A stretch of 16,288 bases of DNA from Bacteroidota bacterium (lineage in GTDB: Bacteria > Bacteroidota > Bacteroidia > Chitinophagales > Chitinophagaceae). Below are positions 6,286 to 14,786 of this stretch, in pieces. How positions within the stretch are numbered: position 1 is the stretch's first letter; each line of letters starts with the position of its first letter. A program made the position numbers and the translations under genes. The notes beneath the pieces are model-generated. The model was not told where the DNA came from. It did not search any database and saw only the letters and a program-made list of their open reading frames with translations. Location of the stretch: contig CANHOY010000014.1 in the NCBI GenBank assembly GCA_947462495.1, positions 1 to 16,288 of the forward strand, in the 5' to 3' direction.

Positions 6286-8616
6286 ATGAATTCAGCATTG
6301 CACTCAAAACACATAGCTGATCGTTTTGAGAAATTTAAAATAGTGCGAAGATTGCTTGCCTTGCTGTATCTATTGATATATTTAATTTATCTAGGATGGA
6401 GAGTAACTATATTTGCTCCTCATTCATTTTGGTTGTCATTCTTTTATTTTGTGGCAGAATGTTTTGGATTTATTTTATCATTAACTATAATATTAAATTC
6501 TTGGAAATACAAACATAGGTATTCGAAAAAATCCCCAGCAGGTTTAAATGTAGATATTTTTGTATTAACCTATAAAGAGCCAATTGAAATTATAAAAAAA
6601 ACAATTCAAGCCGCAAAAAATATAGATTACCCTCATCAAGTATGGGTTTTGGATGATGGTAAAAGAGAAGAAGTAAAGTCGCTTGCAAAAAGTATCGGTG
6701 TTAATTATAATGCTAGGCCAATGAATACAAACGCAAAAGCAGGTAATCTTAATTTTGGGTTGTCGCTTAGTGCTGCAGAATTTGTTATGGTTTTTGATGC
6801 CGATCATATTGCATTACCTCATGCCTTGGATGTTACATTAGGTTATTTTGAAGATGCAGAAGTTGGAATGGTGCAAACCCCACAGGATTATTACAATACG
6901 GATGCCTTTCAATATATAAACTTCAAGAATAACAAAACTTGGCATGATCAGTCATTTTTTTATAGTATTTCCCAGTCTTGCCAAGACACTTACAATAGTA
7001 GTACCTGTGTTGGCACTGGCGTTGTTTACAGACGTTCTATTTTGGATGAAATAGGAGGTTTCCCCACTTTGACCGTAACAGAAGACATTCATACGTCATT
7101 AAAAATGCATAAGGCTGGTTATAAAACCACCTATATAAATGAATCAATTGCCTATGGCATTGCAGCTTCCGATTTAACTGAATATTACAAGACAAGGCAT
7201 AGATGGGCACATGGGAATTTACATACTTTAAAACATGAAAAAATACTTACTTGTAAAGGGTTGACTTGGCAGCAAAGAGTTTCCTATTTAAGTTTAGGCT
7301 TAATTTATTTAGAGGGGTGGCAAAAATTATTTCTTTTCTTGATACCGGTAGTTACTCTCATTTTTGGTATACCTCCATTTGAAATTTCTATTTTTAATAT
7401 CCTAATGGTACTTTCATTCCCTTTTTTTAGTTATATAATGTTGCAAGAAATAGGCTGTGGATTTTCTAATTTCTGGGCAAACGAATTATTTGCAATAGTG
7501 CGTTGGCCAATACATATTGTTTCAACTGCAAGCTTGTTTGGCAAAAAAATACCATGGATAAGTTCTTCCAAGAAAATAAAGTCGGAACTTAATTGGCTTT
7601 TTATGTTGCCTCAATTAAGTATTTTAGTTGTTAGTGTTTTATCAATAGTTATTGCAATCGTAAAATTGAAAAGTAATTATCAAGCAGGACCTATTTTTAT
7701 GTTTTTTAAACAATATTTTCAGCCTGCAGTGCAAGTTTCTTCACAAGCTATTGCTATAACAAAAGAGGGCGCTAATTTAATTACAACAAATCCGGCGGCA
7801 TTAAATATTTACAATGTAATTGATAAGGGGTATAGTATTGACCTTGTTTTGATTGCTGGTATTTGGGTTTTATATAGTATTGTAAAAATTATTTTCTTTA
7901 TATTCAAAGTGTATTATAATGTAAAAAGATCAAGAAATTATTTTCAATTTAAAATACCTTTCCCGTTATTGGTTAATGACTTATACAAAGGCCAGGTTAT
8001 TAAAATTTCAGAAGAATGTCTGATTTTTAGTATGGATACAATTGGCATTGACAATATACATAAAATAAAACTTGACAATATCTTACTTCGGTTAACTCAA
8101 AATTCTATTCAATTTGGTATTGAAATTAAAAAAATATCTTATATTAAAAAATCACAAACTGCTTTAATAGAGGCTTCCATTATATGGCCATCCGAAATAG
8201 TAAGAGCATCTTTTATTAGCTGCGTTTATTCTATTAATTGGCATAGAGCATTATTTAATAATGAAAAAAATAATCTTTTTTCAACAATTGGCGGGCTTCT
8301 AATTAAAATAATTACTTTAAAATCTAAAAAGGTTACAAAGTGGCAACCAATTGCTGTTGATTCAGATAGTCATAAGCTGAAAGAGGTCAAATGTGCTTTT
8401 ATTTCATCTTTTAATGCTAAAAAAGGCACTGCCTCATTAATTATTTTTGAAAAATTGTTAAAGAATGATCAGCTGAATTTGAGTAATTCGATTTTATCAA
8501 CTTCAAATGAATTCGTAAATAGTTTAATGGTTTTAAAGGAAGAAGATGAGTCAAGCTCTTCTGGGTTGTGTTTAGATTATTCTATGATGCGACAATACTT
8601 AGTAAAATACAAATAG
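6286..8616 (+). CDS. BcsA-like membrane processive glycosyltransferase, family 2
   Basis: This 776-residue inner-membrane protein resembles bacterial cellulose synthase catalytic subunits. Two membrane helices (about 22-40 and 47-70) precede a cytosolic GT-A domain with the family's substrate and catalytic motifs: DDGKREE (D123-D124), DADH (D171, D173), GTGVVYRR (243-250), TED (265-267) and TRHRW (303-307). Further helices lie at about 334-360, 368-390, 437-460 and 518-541. Such enzymes polymerise a UDP-sugar and thread the chain out of the cell; the sugar here is unknown. Two points are odd. The first residue of the usual Q(Q/R)xRW motif is Thr. The roughly 230-residue C-terminal tail sits where BcsA has a c-di-GMP-binding PilZ domain but lacks the RxxxR and (D/N)xSxxG motifs. 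No BcsB, BcsC or cellulase gene is present in the window. It follows the giant repeat protein by 26 bp, probably in one operon. Confidence 0.85.
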   Translation: MNSALHSKHIADRFEKFKIVRRLLALLYLLIYLIYLGWRVTIFAPHSFWLSFFYFVAECFGFILSLTIILNSWKYKHRYSKKSPAGLNVDIFVLTYKEPIEIIKKTIQAAKNIDYPHQVWVLDDGKREEVKSLAKSIGVNYNARPMNTNAKAGNLNFGLSLSAAEFVMVFDADHIALPHALDVTLGYFEDAEVGMVQTPQDYYNTDAFQYINFKNNKTWHDQSFFYSISQSCQDTYNSSTCVGTGVVYRRSILDEIGGFPTLTVTEDIHTSLKMHKAGYKTTYINESIAYGIAASDLTEYYKTRHRWAHGNLHTLKHEKILTCKGLTWQQRVSYLSLGLIYLEGWQKLFLFLIPVVTLIFGIPPFEISIFNILMVLSFPFFSYIMLQEIGCGFSNFWANELFAIVRWPIHIVSTASLFGKKIPWISSSKKIKSELNWLFMLPQLSILVVSVLSIVIAIVKLKSNYQAGPIFMFFKQYFQPAVQVSSQAIAITKEGANLITTNPAALNIYNVIDKGYSIDLVLIAGIWVLYSIVKIIFFIFKVYYNVKRSRNYFQFKIPFPLLVNDLYKGQVIKISEECLIFSMDTIGIDNIHKIKLDNILLRLTQNSIQFGIEIKKISYIKKSQTALIEASIIWPSEIVRASFISCVYSINWHRALFNNEKNNLFSTIGGLLIKIITLKSKKVTKWQPIAVDSDSHKLKEVKCAFISSFNAKKGTASLIIFEKLLKNDQLNLSNSILSTSNEFVNSLMVLKEEDESSSSGLCLDYSMMRQYLVKYK

Positions 8617-8708
8617 GAATAGAAAATGACTGGGTTTGTTCATGCCGTACGACATTTTCTTTTATAAATTCTAATTAATGAATTAATTTAGCTTCTAAAT
8701 TCAGTCCT

Positions 8709-10649
8709 ATGAAAAAGAAACTATTTTCATCTATTTTCGCCATTTTTGGTATCGCCAATTTGGTACATGCCCAAGCCGATCGGTGGCAGCAACATATCGA
8801 CTATAAAATAAATGTAGCTTTAGATGTTACATCTAATATTATAAAAGGTACTGAAGACCTAGTTTATACTAATAACTCCCCGGATACTTTACATAAAGTT
8901 TATTTTCATATGTATTGGAACGCCTTTGCTCCCAATTCAGCTATGGATATTAGAAGTAGAGAGCTGGGTAAAAATTATTTAAGTGTTCGTAGAGGCGCAC
9001 CCATCACTTCGGCTTCTACTATGACTGGTCAAGACAATGTGCAGGATTGGGATAGAAGAGTAAAAGATCGAATTCAAAATTTAACACCCAATGAAATTGG
9101 CTACCAAAGAGTAAGTCAAATTTTAATCAATGGCAAAGCGCAAAAATTAGTTGAGCACGAAACCATATTAGAAGTACAATTAACTAATCCTATTCCGCCA
9201 AAAACAGCTGCCAAATTATCATTGCAATTTGAAGCACAAGTCCCTGTCCAAATAAGACGTTCAGGAAGAAATAATGCCGAGGGGGTTCGTTTTTCTCTGA
9301 GTCAATGGTATCCTAAAATGGTGGAATATGATTATCAGGGTTGGAATACCAATGCTTATATAGCACGTGAATTTTATGGCGTTTGGGGTAATTATGATGT
9401 GACCATACAAATAAATAAAAATTACACAGTGGCAGCTACTGGTGTTTTGCAAAATCCATCGGCACTTGCTAATGCAGCAGATTTAAAGTTTTGGAATTTT
9501 AAAGGAAAAAATATTCATGATTTTGTATGGGCTGCTGATGATCATTTTAAACATTTATCCAAAGAAGTGCGTAAGGGATTAACCTTGCATGTTTATTATA
9601 AGGAAAAAACTCCTGCTGAAGATAGTGCATGGGCCAATGTATTGTGGGCAGCTGAAAAGGCCTTGCCTTATATAGAGAAAAAGTTTGGTGCTTATCCTTA
9701 TCCTCAATACTCCTTTATTCAAGGAGGCGATGGGGGTATGGAATATGCAATGGCTACTTTATTAAAAGGGCCAGGTATAGGCACGGTGTTTCACGAGTGG
9801 ATGCACAATTGGTACCAACATGTTTTAGGTTCCAACGAAAGTTTATATCCTTGGTTAGATGAAGGTTTTGCAAGTTTTGCAGAAGATGATATTTCATTTT
9901 GGTATGAACAAAATATAGCCACACAATCTCCCTTTATTAGTGAGGCTGCCAAAAAACAATTGCTTGCTAATAATGAAAAGGCAAAAACATACTTACCCTA
10001 TATTCAATATGGTAATTATGGCGGGTATTTAGCTTTGGCAAAAAGTAATATAGAGGAACCGATGTCTACGCATTCCGATCATTATAATACTAATTTTGCT
10101 TATAGTAGTGCAGCTTATAGCAAGGGTGCCACTTTATTAGGTTTCTTGGGCTATATCATTGGAGATTCATTACGCGATGCTACTTTGGTAAAATATTATA
10201 ATATTTGGAAATTTAAACATCCCAATGCCAATGATTTTTTCCGAGTGGCTGAAAAAACAAGTGGCATTCAACTGCAATGGTTAAAAGAGTATTGGGTGAA
10301 CTCTACTAAAACTATTGATTATGGATTAAATGATATTCAAGCTGAAAATAATACTGCCATCATTAGCTTACAACGTTATGGTAAAATGCCCGCACCTATT
10401 GAAGTACTTATAACTTATAAAGATGGTAGTACCGAACTGCATTATATTCCATTGGATTTAATGTTGGCGCCGAAGCTTTCTGAAACAACTCAAAATAGAA
10501 TTGTACATCCCGAGTGGAAATGGGTGCAACCTACCTATACTTTTGTAACAACAAAACCCATTACGGCATTAAAAACCATAGAGATTGATCCAAGCTTTAG
10601 AATGCCAGACCTTAATAGAAGCAATAATAAATTAGAGATACCTAATTAG
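8709..10649 (+). CDS. Secreted M1-family zinc metallopeptidase (aminopeptidase type)
   Basis: This 646-residue protein has a signal peptide (1-21, VHA|QA) and an aminopeptidase N-like fold. The N-terminal beta domain (about 25-300) is followed by the catalytic domain with GGDGGMEYAM (339-348, counterpart of the GxMEN exopeptidase motif), the zinc site HEWMH (His362, Glu363, His366) and, after exactly 18 residues, WLDE with the third ligand Glu385. Tyr470 in AAYSKGA fits the conserved M1 catalytic tyrosine. Members cleave N-terminal residues from peptides; with the signal peptide this one probably acts in the periplasm or at the surface, perhaps in peptide nutrition. There is no T9SS sorting domain. 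It is 92 bp after the BcsA-like gene, so it may have its own promoter, and it converges on rsmG with only 6 bp between the stops. Confidence 0.92.
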   Translation: MKKKLFSSIFAIFGIANLVHAQADRWQQHIDYKINVALDVTSNIIKGTEDLVYTNNSPDTLHKVYFHMYWNAFAPNSAMDIRSRELGKNYLSVRRGAPITSASTMTGQDNVQDWDRRVKDRIQNLTPNEIGYQRVSQILINGKAQKLVEHETILEVQLTNPIPPKTAAKLSLQFEAQVPVQIRRSGRNNAEGVRFSLSQWYPKMVEYDYQGWNTNAYIAREFYGVWGNYDVTIQINKNYTVAATGVLQNPSALANAADLKFWNFKGKNIHDFVWAADDHFKHLSKEVRKGLTLHVYYKEKTPAEDSAWANVLWAAEKALPYIEKKFGAYPYPQYSFIQGGDGGMEYAMATLLKGPGIGTVFHEWMHNWYQHVLGSNESLYPWLDEGFASFAEDDISFWYEQNIATQSPFISEAAKKQLLANNEKAKTYLPYIQYGNYGGYLALAKSNIEEPMSTHSDHYNTNFAYSSAAYSKGATLLGFLGYIIGDSLRDATLVKYYNIWKFKHPNANDFFRVAEKTSGIQLQWLKEYWVNSTKTIDYGLNDIQAENNTAIISLQRYGKMPAPIEVLITYKDGSTELHYIPLDLMLAPKLSETTQNRIVHPEWKWVQPTYTFVTTKPITALKTIEIDPSFRMPDLNRSNNKLEIPN

Positions 10650-10655
10650 TAAATA

Positions 10656-11297
10656 TTAAGGCTTCTTAACTTGTATGATAAATTTTTCTTCAAAATAAGC
10701 TTCAGGGAAGATGTCATAAATAGACATCATCTTTGGACGCACACCGCTTTCAAAAATTTCTTGGTGCAAGTCGCCGCCTTTTAAACAAATTAATGAATTA
10801 GTTTGATTGGGCTTTTTATTCAAAATAGGACCGGCCCATTTCCATAAATCTTTTAATGGCGCTACGGCTCTGCTAATGGCGTAATCGAACTTTTTATTCT
10901 TTATTTCTTCCACTCTGGTGTGCTGTGTTTTAATATTGGTTATTCCTACCATTTCGCAAACTGCATCTACTACTTTTAATTTTTTTGCAATACTGTCTAC
11001 GGCTAAAAATTGTACCTCTGGGAAAAAGATGGCCAATGGAACGCAAGGGAAACCTCCACCACATCCAATATCTATCACCTGGGTTCCTTTTTCCCATTCT
11101 ACAATAGCGGCAATACTTAATGAATGAAGAATATGATGTAAGTAAATATGATCGATATCTTTTCTAGAGATTACATTAATTTGACTATTCCACTCTTTAT
11201 AAGCGGGTTCTAGTCCTGCTATTTGACCCAATTGCTTAGGTGTGAAATCGGCAAAGTACTTAGTTATTAGTTCCAATTTTTCTGTGGGGCTTTCCAT
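10656..11297 (-). CDS. rsmG: 16S rRNA (guanine(527)-N7)-methyltransferase RsmG
   Basis: This 213-residue protein has the normal length for RsmG (GidB). It carries the S-adenosylmethionine-binding motif VIDIGCGGGFPCVPLAI (about 74-90), the NVISRKD motif near residues 41-47, AVDS (99-102) and ISRAVAPL (141-148), all hallmarks of the family. The enzyme methylates N7 of G527 in 16S rRNA; in other bacteria its loss gives low-level streptomycin resistance. The ATG at 11297 is the only usable start, as the next Met is near residue 115. This start lies inside the end of the upstream glycosyltransferase gene (31 bp out-of-frame overlap), so translation is probably coupled and the two genes share a transcript. 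It converges with the M1 peptidase gene. Confidence 0.93.
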   Translation of the reverse strand: MESPTEKLELITKYFADFTPKQLGQIAGLEPAYKEWNSQINVISRKDIDHIYLHHILHSLSIAAIVEWEKGTQVIDIGCGGGFPCVPLAIFFPEVQFLAVDSIAKKLKVVDAVCEMVGITNIKTQHTRVEEIKNKKFDYAISRAVAPLKDLWKWAGPILNKKPNQTNSLICLKGGDLHQEIFESGVRPKMMSIYDIFPEAYFEEKFIIQVKKP

Positions 11298-12394
11298 ACA
11301 CTAGGCAAGGTAAATAAATAATAGAACACAGACCATATATCAAATAAAATAAACCAAGGCCATAGGTCTAATTCGTTCAACTTTTTCATGGTACTCCTTA
11401 AGATAGTTCCTTGAACTAGGAGACGAATGGCCCAAAGACTGGAAATTAAAATATATTCTTGCGTTAAAAATAATGCAGCAATAAAAACGGGGTATACTAA
11501 AAATTGACTTATTGCATACAAGCCTAGTAAGGCGGCATGTCCTTTTTTATAATATTTGCTGGTGGTATAATGACGGTACTTTTGGTTCATCCAATCGTGT
11601 AAATTAGTTTTTGGTTCACTAATGGTATGGGCATCATGATCAATGACAATTGAAGTATTATTTTTATTGGCCACTTGGTTGATAAACAAGTCGTCATCTC
11701 CGCTAGGTAATTGATTGATAGAAGAAAATCCTTTATTACGAATAAATACTTCTTTTTTATAGGATAAGTTTCTTCCTACACCCATATAAGGCATGCCCGC
11801 CAATGCATAAGAAAAATATTGCAAGGCAGTTTGAAAAGTTTCAAAGCGAATTAATTTATTTAGAATACCTGGTTTTTTTCGATATGCGCCATAGCCTAAT
11901 ACAATTTCAGTACCCTCGTCATAGCCGTCTTGCATCAATTGCATCCAGTGTTCGCTAGCAGGCACACAATCGGCATCGGTTAAGAGTAAAGTTTCGTTTT
12001 TAGCCGACTTGATACCAATAGATAATGGAAATTTTTTCCCATTAATCATTTTAGCTTCTTGTGAAAGTAAAATTGGATTTAAATTCTTGAATGATTTTTT
12101 AAATTCTTCTAATAAGTATTTTGTTTCATCTTCCGAATTGTCATTTACTAAAACTACCTCGTGTGTGGTATTATAATCCTGCACCAATACCCCTGGTAGA
12201 TAATTGGCTAAATTGGCTGCTTCGTCCCGGGCGCAAATGACCACTGAAATGGGGTGTTCGACATGCACCGATTTAGTAGGTTTTTTATATAAGGCTAAGC
12301 GAAGGAAAAAATATAAGTAATAAAACAGTTGAATTAGTATTATGCCAATAAAAGTGCCTATCAATAGGCTAGACAGCGGGAGGTTAGTTAACAT
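11267..12394 (-). CDS. Membrane-anchored family-2 glycosyltransferase
   Basis: With the start chosen here the protein has 375 residues. An N-terminal membrane helix (about 8-35) leads into a GT-A domain with VVICARDEAANL, VNDNSEDET (Asp85), TDADCVP (DxD, Asp140 and Asp142), MGVGRNLSYKKEVF, SGDDDLF (about 231-237) and QKYRH (271-275, a QxxRH variant of the processive QxxRW motif). Two or three helices follow to the C-terminus (LYAISQFLVYPVFIAALF and WPWFILFDIWSVFYYLFTL). Donor and acceptor sugars cannot be read. An upstream in-frame ATG at 12412 is possible, but it lies upstream of a TAnnTTTG promoter box (12399-12406) that the longer reading would place inside the gene, so ATG 12394 is preferred. 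The 3' end overlaps rsmG by 31 bp. It is divergent from tgt. Confidence 0.85.
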   Translation of the reverse strand: MLTNLPLSSLLIGTFIGIILIQLFYYLYFFLRLALYKKPTKSVHVEHPISVVICARDEAANLANYLPGVLVQDYNTTHEVVLVNDNSEDETKYLLEEFKKSFKNLNPILLSQEAKMINGKKFPLSIGIKSAKNETLLLTDADCVPASEHWMQLMQDGYDEGTEIVLGYGAYRKKPGILNKLIRFETFQTALQYFSYALAGMPYMGVGRNLSYKKEVFIRNKGFSSINQLPSGDDDLFINQVANKNNTSIVIDHDAHTISEPKTNLHDWMNQKYRHYTTSKYYKKGHAALLGLYAISQFLVYPVFIAALFLTQEYILISSLWAIRLLVQGTILRSTMKKLNELDLWPWFILFDIWSVFYYLFTLPSVWKAPQKNWN

Positions 12395-12398
12395 CTTA

Positions 12399-12406
12399 CA
12401 AAAGTA
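12399..12406 (-). promoter_or_regulatory. -7-type promoter box (TACTTTTG) for the glycosyltransferase-rsmG pair
   Basis: On the minus strand TACTTTTG is a perfect match to the Bacteroidota -7 consensus TAnnTTTG. It is followed by the 4 nt TAAG and then ATG (12394). A clear TTTG/TTG -33 element at the usual distance was not seen. Transcription starting a few bases after the box would begin at or next to the ATG. Confidence 0.6.
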
Positions 12407-12468
12407 AAGCATGCTAGTTCAGCTAATGCAGGGGAAGATTGAATGTGGAAAAATAGGCCATTTGACCT

Positions 12469-12476
12469 TACCTTTG
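12469..12476 (+). promoter_or_regulatory. -7-type promoter box (TACCTTTG) for tgt
   Basis: TACCTTTG matches TAnnTTTG perfectly, is followed by the 4 nt CGCC and then the tgt ATG at 12481. A TTG at 12439-12441 is 27 bp upstream, longer than the usual gap of about 17-23, so the -33 element is weak. The arrangement mirrors the divergent box on the other strand. Confidence 0.6.
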
Positions 12477-12480
12477 CGCC

Positions 12481-13620
12481 ATGGCAGCATTAGCATTTAA
12501 CTTGGAAATGGAGAGTAAGCAGGGGGCTTCTAGGGCAGGCACCATCACCACCGATCATGGCGTAATACAGACCCCCATTTTTATGCCAGTTGGTACCATT
12601 GGTTCTGTGAAAGCGGTAACGCAGCAGCAACTTAAAACGGACATTCATGCCCAAATTATTTTAGGTAACACCTATCATTTGTATCTAAGACCTGGAACCG
12701 AAGTAATGGAGGCTGCTGGTGGGTTACATCGTTTTATGAATTGGGATCGACCCATTTTAACTGACAGTGGTGGTTATCAAGTTTTTTCATTGGCATCCAA
12801 TCGAAAAATTAAACCAGAAGGTGTTTTATTTCAATCACATATTGATGGGAGTAAACATTTATTTAGTCCTGAAAAAGTAATGGATATTCAAAGAAGTATT
12901 GGAGCCGATATTATTATGGCTTTTGACGAATGCCCACCTTATCCAAGTGAATATGAATATGTGCAAAAGAGTATGAATTTAACACATCTTTGGCTTGACA
13001 AGTGTTTTAATAGGCTAGCCGAGACGCCCGATTTATATGGCCATACACAAAACTTATTTCCAATTGTTCAAGGCGGTGTCTTTGCCGATTTAAGAAAAGC
13101 TTCCTGCGAATATATTAGTTCAAAAAATGCGGTAGGTAATGCCATTGGTGGATTAAGCGTTGGGGAGTCGGAGCAAGAGTTATATGATTTTACACAATTG
13201 TGTTGCGAAAATTTGCCTAAGCAAAAGCCAAGGTACTTAATGGGTGTAGGCACGCCATGGAATATTTTAGAAGCCATTGATTTAGGAGTGGATATGTTTG
13301 ATTGTGTAATGCCAACCCGTAATGGCCGTAATGGGATGGTTTTTACCACTCAAGGGGTGATTAATATAAAGAACAAGCAGTGGGCCAGTGATTTTACTCC
13401 ATTGGATCCAGGCTTACCCAATGAAATGAGTCAATATTATACCAAAGCTTATATGCGTCATTTATTTGTAGCGGATGAAATATTAGGTTTGCAATTGGCA
13501 AGTATTCAGAATCTATCTTTTTATCTTTGGTTAGTAGGGCAGGCAAGGGAGCATATTCTTGCTGGGGATTATACTAGTTGGAAAAAAACAATGGTTGCAC
13601 AAATTAGCAAACGATTATAA
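12481..13620 (+). CDS. tgt: tRNA-guanine (queuine) transglycosylase, zinc site missing
   Basis: This 379-residue protein is a full-length bacterial Tgt, which swaps guanine-34 of tRNAs for Asp, Asn, His and Tyr with the queuosine precursor preQ1. Family motifs are present: TDSGGYQVFS with catalytic Asp95, AFDECPPYP (147-155), IVQGG (195-199), AIGGLSVGE (221-229), and VDMFDCVMPTRNGRNG (270-285) with nucleophile Asp274. The usual structural zinc site (C-x-C-x2-C, then His 26 residues later) is absent. The region after DFTPLDP reads GLPNEMSQYYTKAY with no cysteine, and the His of TIHN is Gln343 (SIQN). The flanking fold (KAYMRHL, EILGLQLASIQNL) is preserved, so the protein is probably functional. 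ATG 12481 follows a TAnnTTTG box by 4 nt. The permease gene follows 24 bp downstream in the same frame. Confidence 0.95.
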   Translation: MAALAFNLEMESKQGASRAGTITTDHGVIQTPIFMPVGTIGSVKAVTQQQLKTDIHAQIILGNTYHLYLRPGTEVMEAAGGLHRFMNWDRPILTDSGGYQVFSLASNRKIKPEGVLFQSHIDGSKHLFSPEKVMDIQRSIGADIIMAFDECPPYPSEYEYVQKSMNLTHLWLDKCFNRLAETPDLYGHTQNLFPIVQGGVFADLRKASCEYISSKNAVGNAIGGLSVGESEQELYDFTQLCCENLPKQKPRYLMGVGTPWNILEAIDLGVDMFDCVMPTRNGRNGMVFTTQGVINIKNKQWASDFTPLDPGLPNEMSQYYTKAYMRHLFVADEILGLQLASIQNLSFYLWLVGQAREHILAGDYTSWKKTMVAQISKRL

Positions 13621-13644
13621 GGAACCTTAAAGGAAATAAATAGT

Positions 13645-14736
13645 TTGAAAAAATTAGATTGGTACATATTAAAAAAGTTTTTGACTGTATTTTTTTTCTC
13701 CATCTTTTTATTTGCTGTTATTGCAGTAGTAATTGATGTGAGTGAAAAAACAGATGATTTTGTAAAGTCTGGTTTTTCGGCTGGCGAAATTTTTACCCGC
13801 TATTATATTGGTTTTATTCCCCATATTATTGCGTTGCTATTTCCATTATTTGTTTTTATTGCTGTTATTTTCTTTACCTCTAAAATGGCCGGACAAACTG
13901 AAATTATTGCCATTCTTGCAAGTGGAATTACTTATGACAGATGGTTAAGACCTTATTGGTTAGGAGGTGCTTTATTAGGGGTATTGTTATGGGTCTCTAA
14001 TTTCTGGTTCATACCCAAGGCTAATACCATTAGAGGAAGCTTTGAAGCAGCCTATGTAGATTCCCGTTCAAGTTACAATGCATTGGTGCGCGGGTCAAGT
14101 GATATTTATTTTAGGATTGATTCATTTACCTATGCTGGCATATATGCTTATGATACTTCTTTTAACAGAGGTAGTAGTTTTTTTGCTTATCAAATGAATA
14201 AAGACAAGATTATTTACAACATCAGAGCCAGTGATATTATTTGGGATACGGCAACAAAAAGTTGGATGTTATCTGATGTGATTGAAAGAAATATTTATGA
14301 CAATAGGGAAGTGGTCACTTATAGCCCCACCTTACATAAAAAATTTGCTTTTAAACCCGTTGATTTAGAAAAAGACAAATACACCAAGGATAAATTAACC
14401 ACGCCTGAACTAATAAAGCAAATTAACTTAGAGGCCTTGAGAGGTTCTGAAGGGTTGAATGAACTTAAAATTGAAAGGTATCGACGAGATGCCACCCCTT
14501 TAACCGTGCTGTTGTTGACCTTAATTGGAGGGATCATAGCAGGTCGAAAAGTAAGAGGTGGAAGTGGCTCCCATCTAGCTTTGGGCTTTATGATAGCGGC
14601 GCTATTTATCATTACGGATAGATTCTCCACCATCTTCTCCACCAAGGGTAATTTGCCTCCCTTGATAGCCGCTTGGATCCCTAATTTGATTTTTATATGG
14701 GTAGTTTATTATTTGTACAAAAAAGCAGCCAAATAA
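13645..14736 (+). CDS. LptF/LptG-family lipopolysaccharide export permease
   Basis: This 363-residue inner-membrane protein has the start typical of the YjgP/YjgQ family (KKLDWYILKKFL), three N-terminal helices (about 13-32, 58-78, 103-124), a periplasmic beta-jellyroll region (about 130-285) and three C-terminal helices (about 285-300, 310-325, 340-358). The family signature SKMAGQTEIIAILASGIT is at residues 79-96. Such permeases work with LptB ATPase to pull lipopolysaccharide from the inner membrane to the LptC/LptA bridge. Whether it fills the LptF or the LptG role cannot be decided. The start is TTG: only eight codons separate it from the in-frame tgt stop and none is ATG, and the next Met is residue 81, beyond two helices. 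AAAGGAAA about 10 nt upstream may help initiation. It is probably co-transcribed with tgt. Confidence 0.9.
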   Translation: MKKLDWYILKKFLTVFFFSIFLFAVIAVVIDVSEKTDDFVKSGFSAGEIFTRYYIGFIPHIIALLFPLFVFIAVIFFTSKMAGQTEIIAILASGITYDRWLRPYWLGGALLGVLLWVSNFWFIPKANTIRGSFEAAYVDSRSSYNALVRGSSDIYFRIDSFTYAGIYAYDTSFNRGSSFFAYQMNKDKIIYNIRASDIIWDTATKSWMLSDVIERNIYDNREVVTYSPTLHKKFAFKPVDLEKDKYTKDKLTTPELIKQINLEALRGSEGLNELKIERYRRDATPLTVLLLTLIGGIIAGRKVRGGSGSHLALGFMIAALFIITDRFSTIFSTKGNLPPLIAAWIPNLIFIWVVYYLYKKAAK

Positions 14737-14786
14737 ACCTTTTTTTGAGCTAACTTCGAGGCCAAATTTAAACGGTTTTAATATAT

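Noticed and set aside
8621..8660. AGAAAATG/CATTTTCT inverted repeat after the BcsA-like gene as a terminator
   Set aside because: The stem is 8 bp, A/T-rich, and the loop is 24 nt; too weak to call, although it is in a sensible place.
8673..8688. AATTAAT-GA-ATTAATT inverted repeat upstream of the M1 peptidase as an operator
   Set aside because: Such A/T-only symmetry is expected by chance in an AT-rich gap, and no regulator gene is nearby.
12395..12412. Upstream ATG (12412) as start of the glycosyltransferase
   Set aside because: It would put the TAnnTTTG box inside the coding sequence and adds only six residues (MLYFCK) before the hydrophobic segment; possible but less likely.
14719..14746. 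AAAAAAG/CTTTTTT pairing at the end of the permease gene as an intrinsic terminator
   Set aside because: The stem is nearly all A-U and overlaps the coding end; not convincing.
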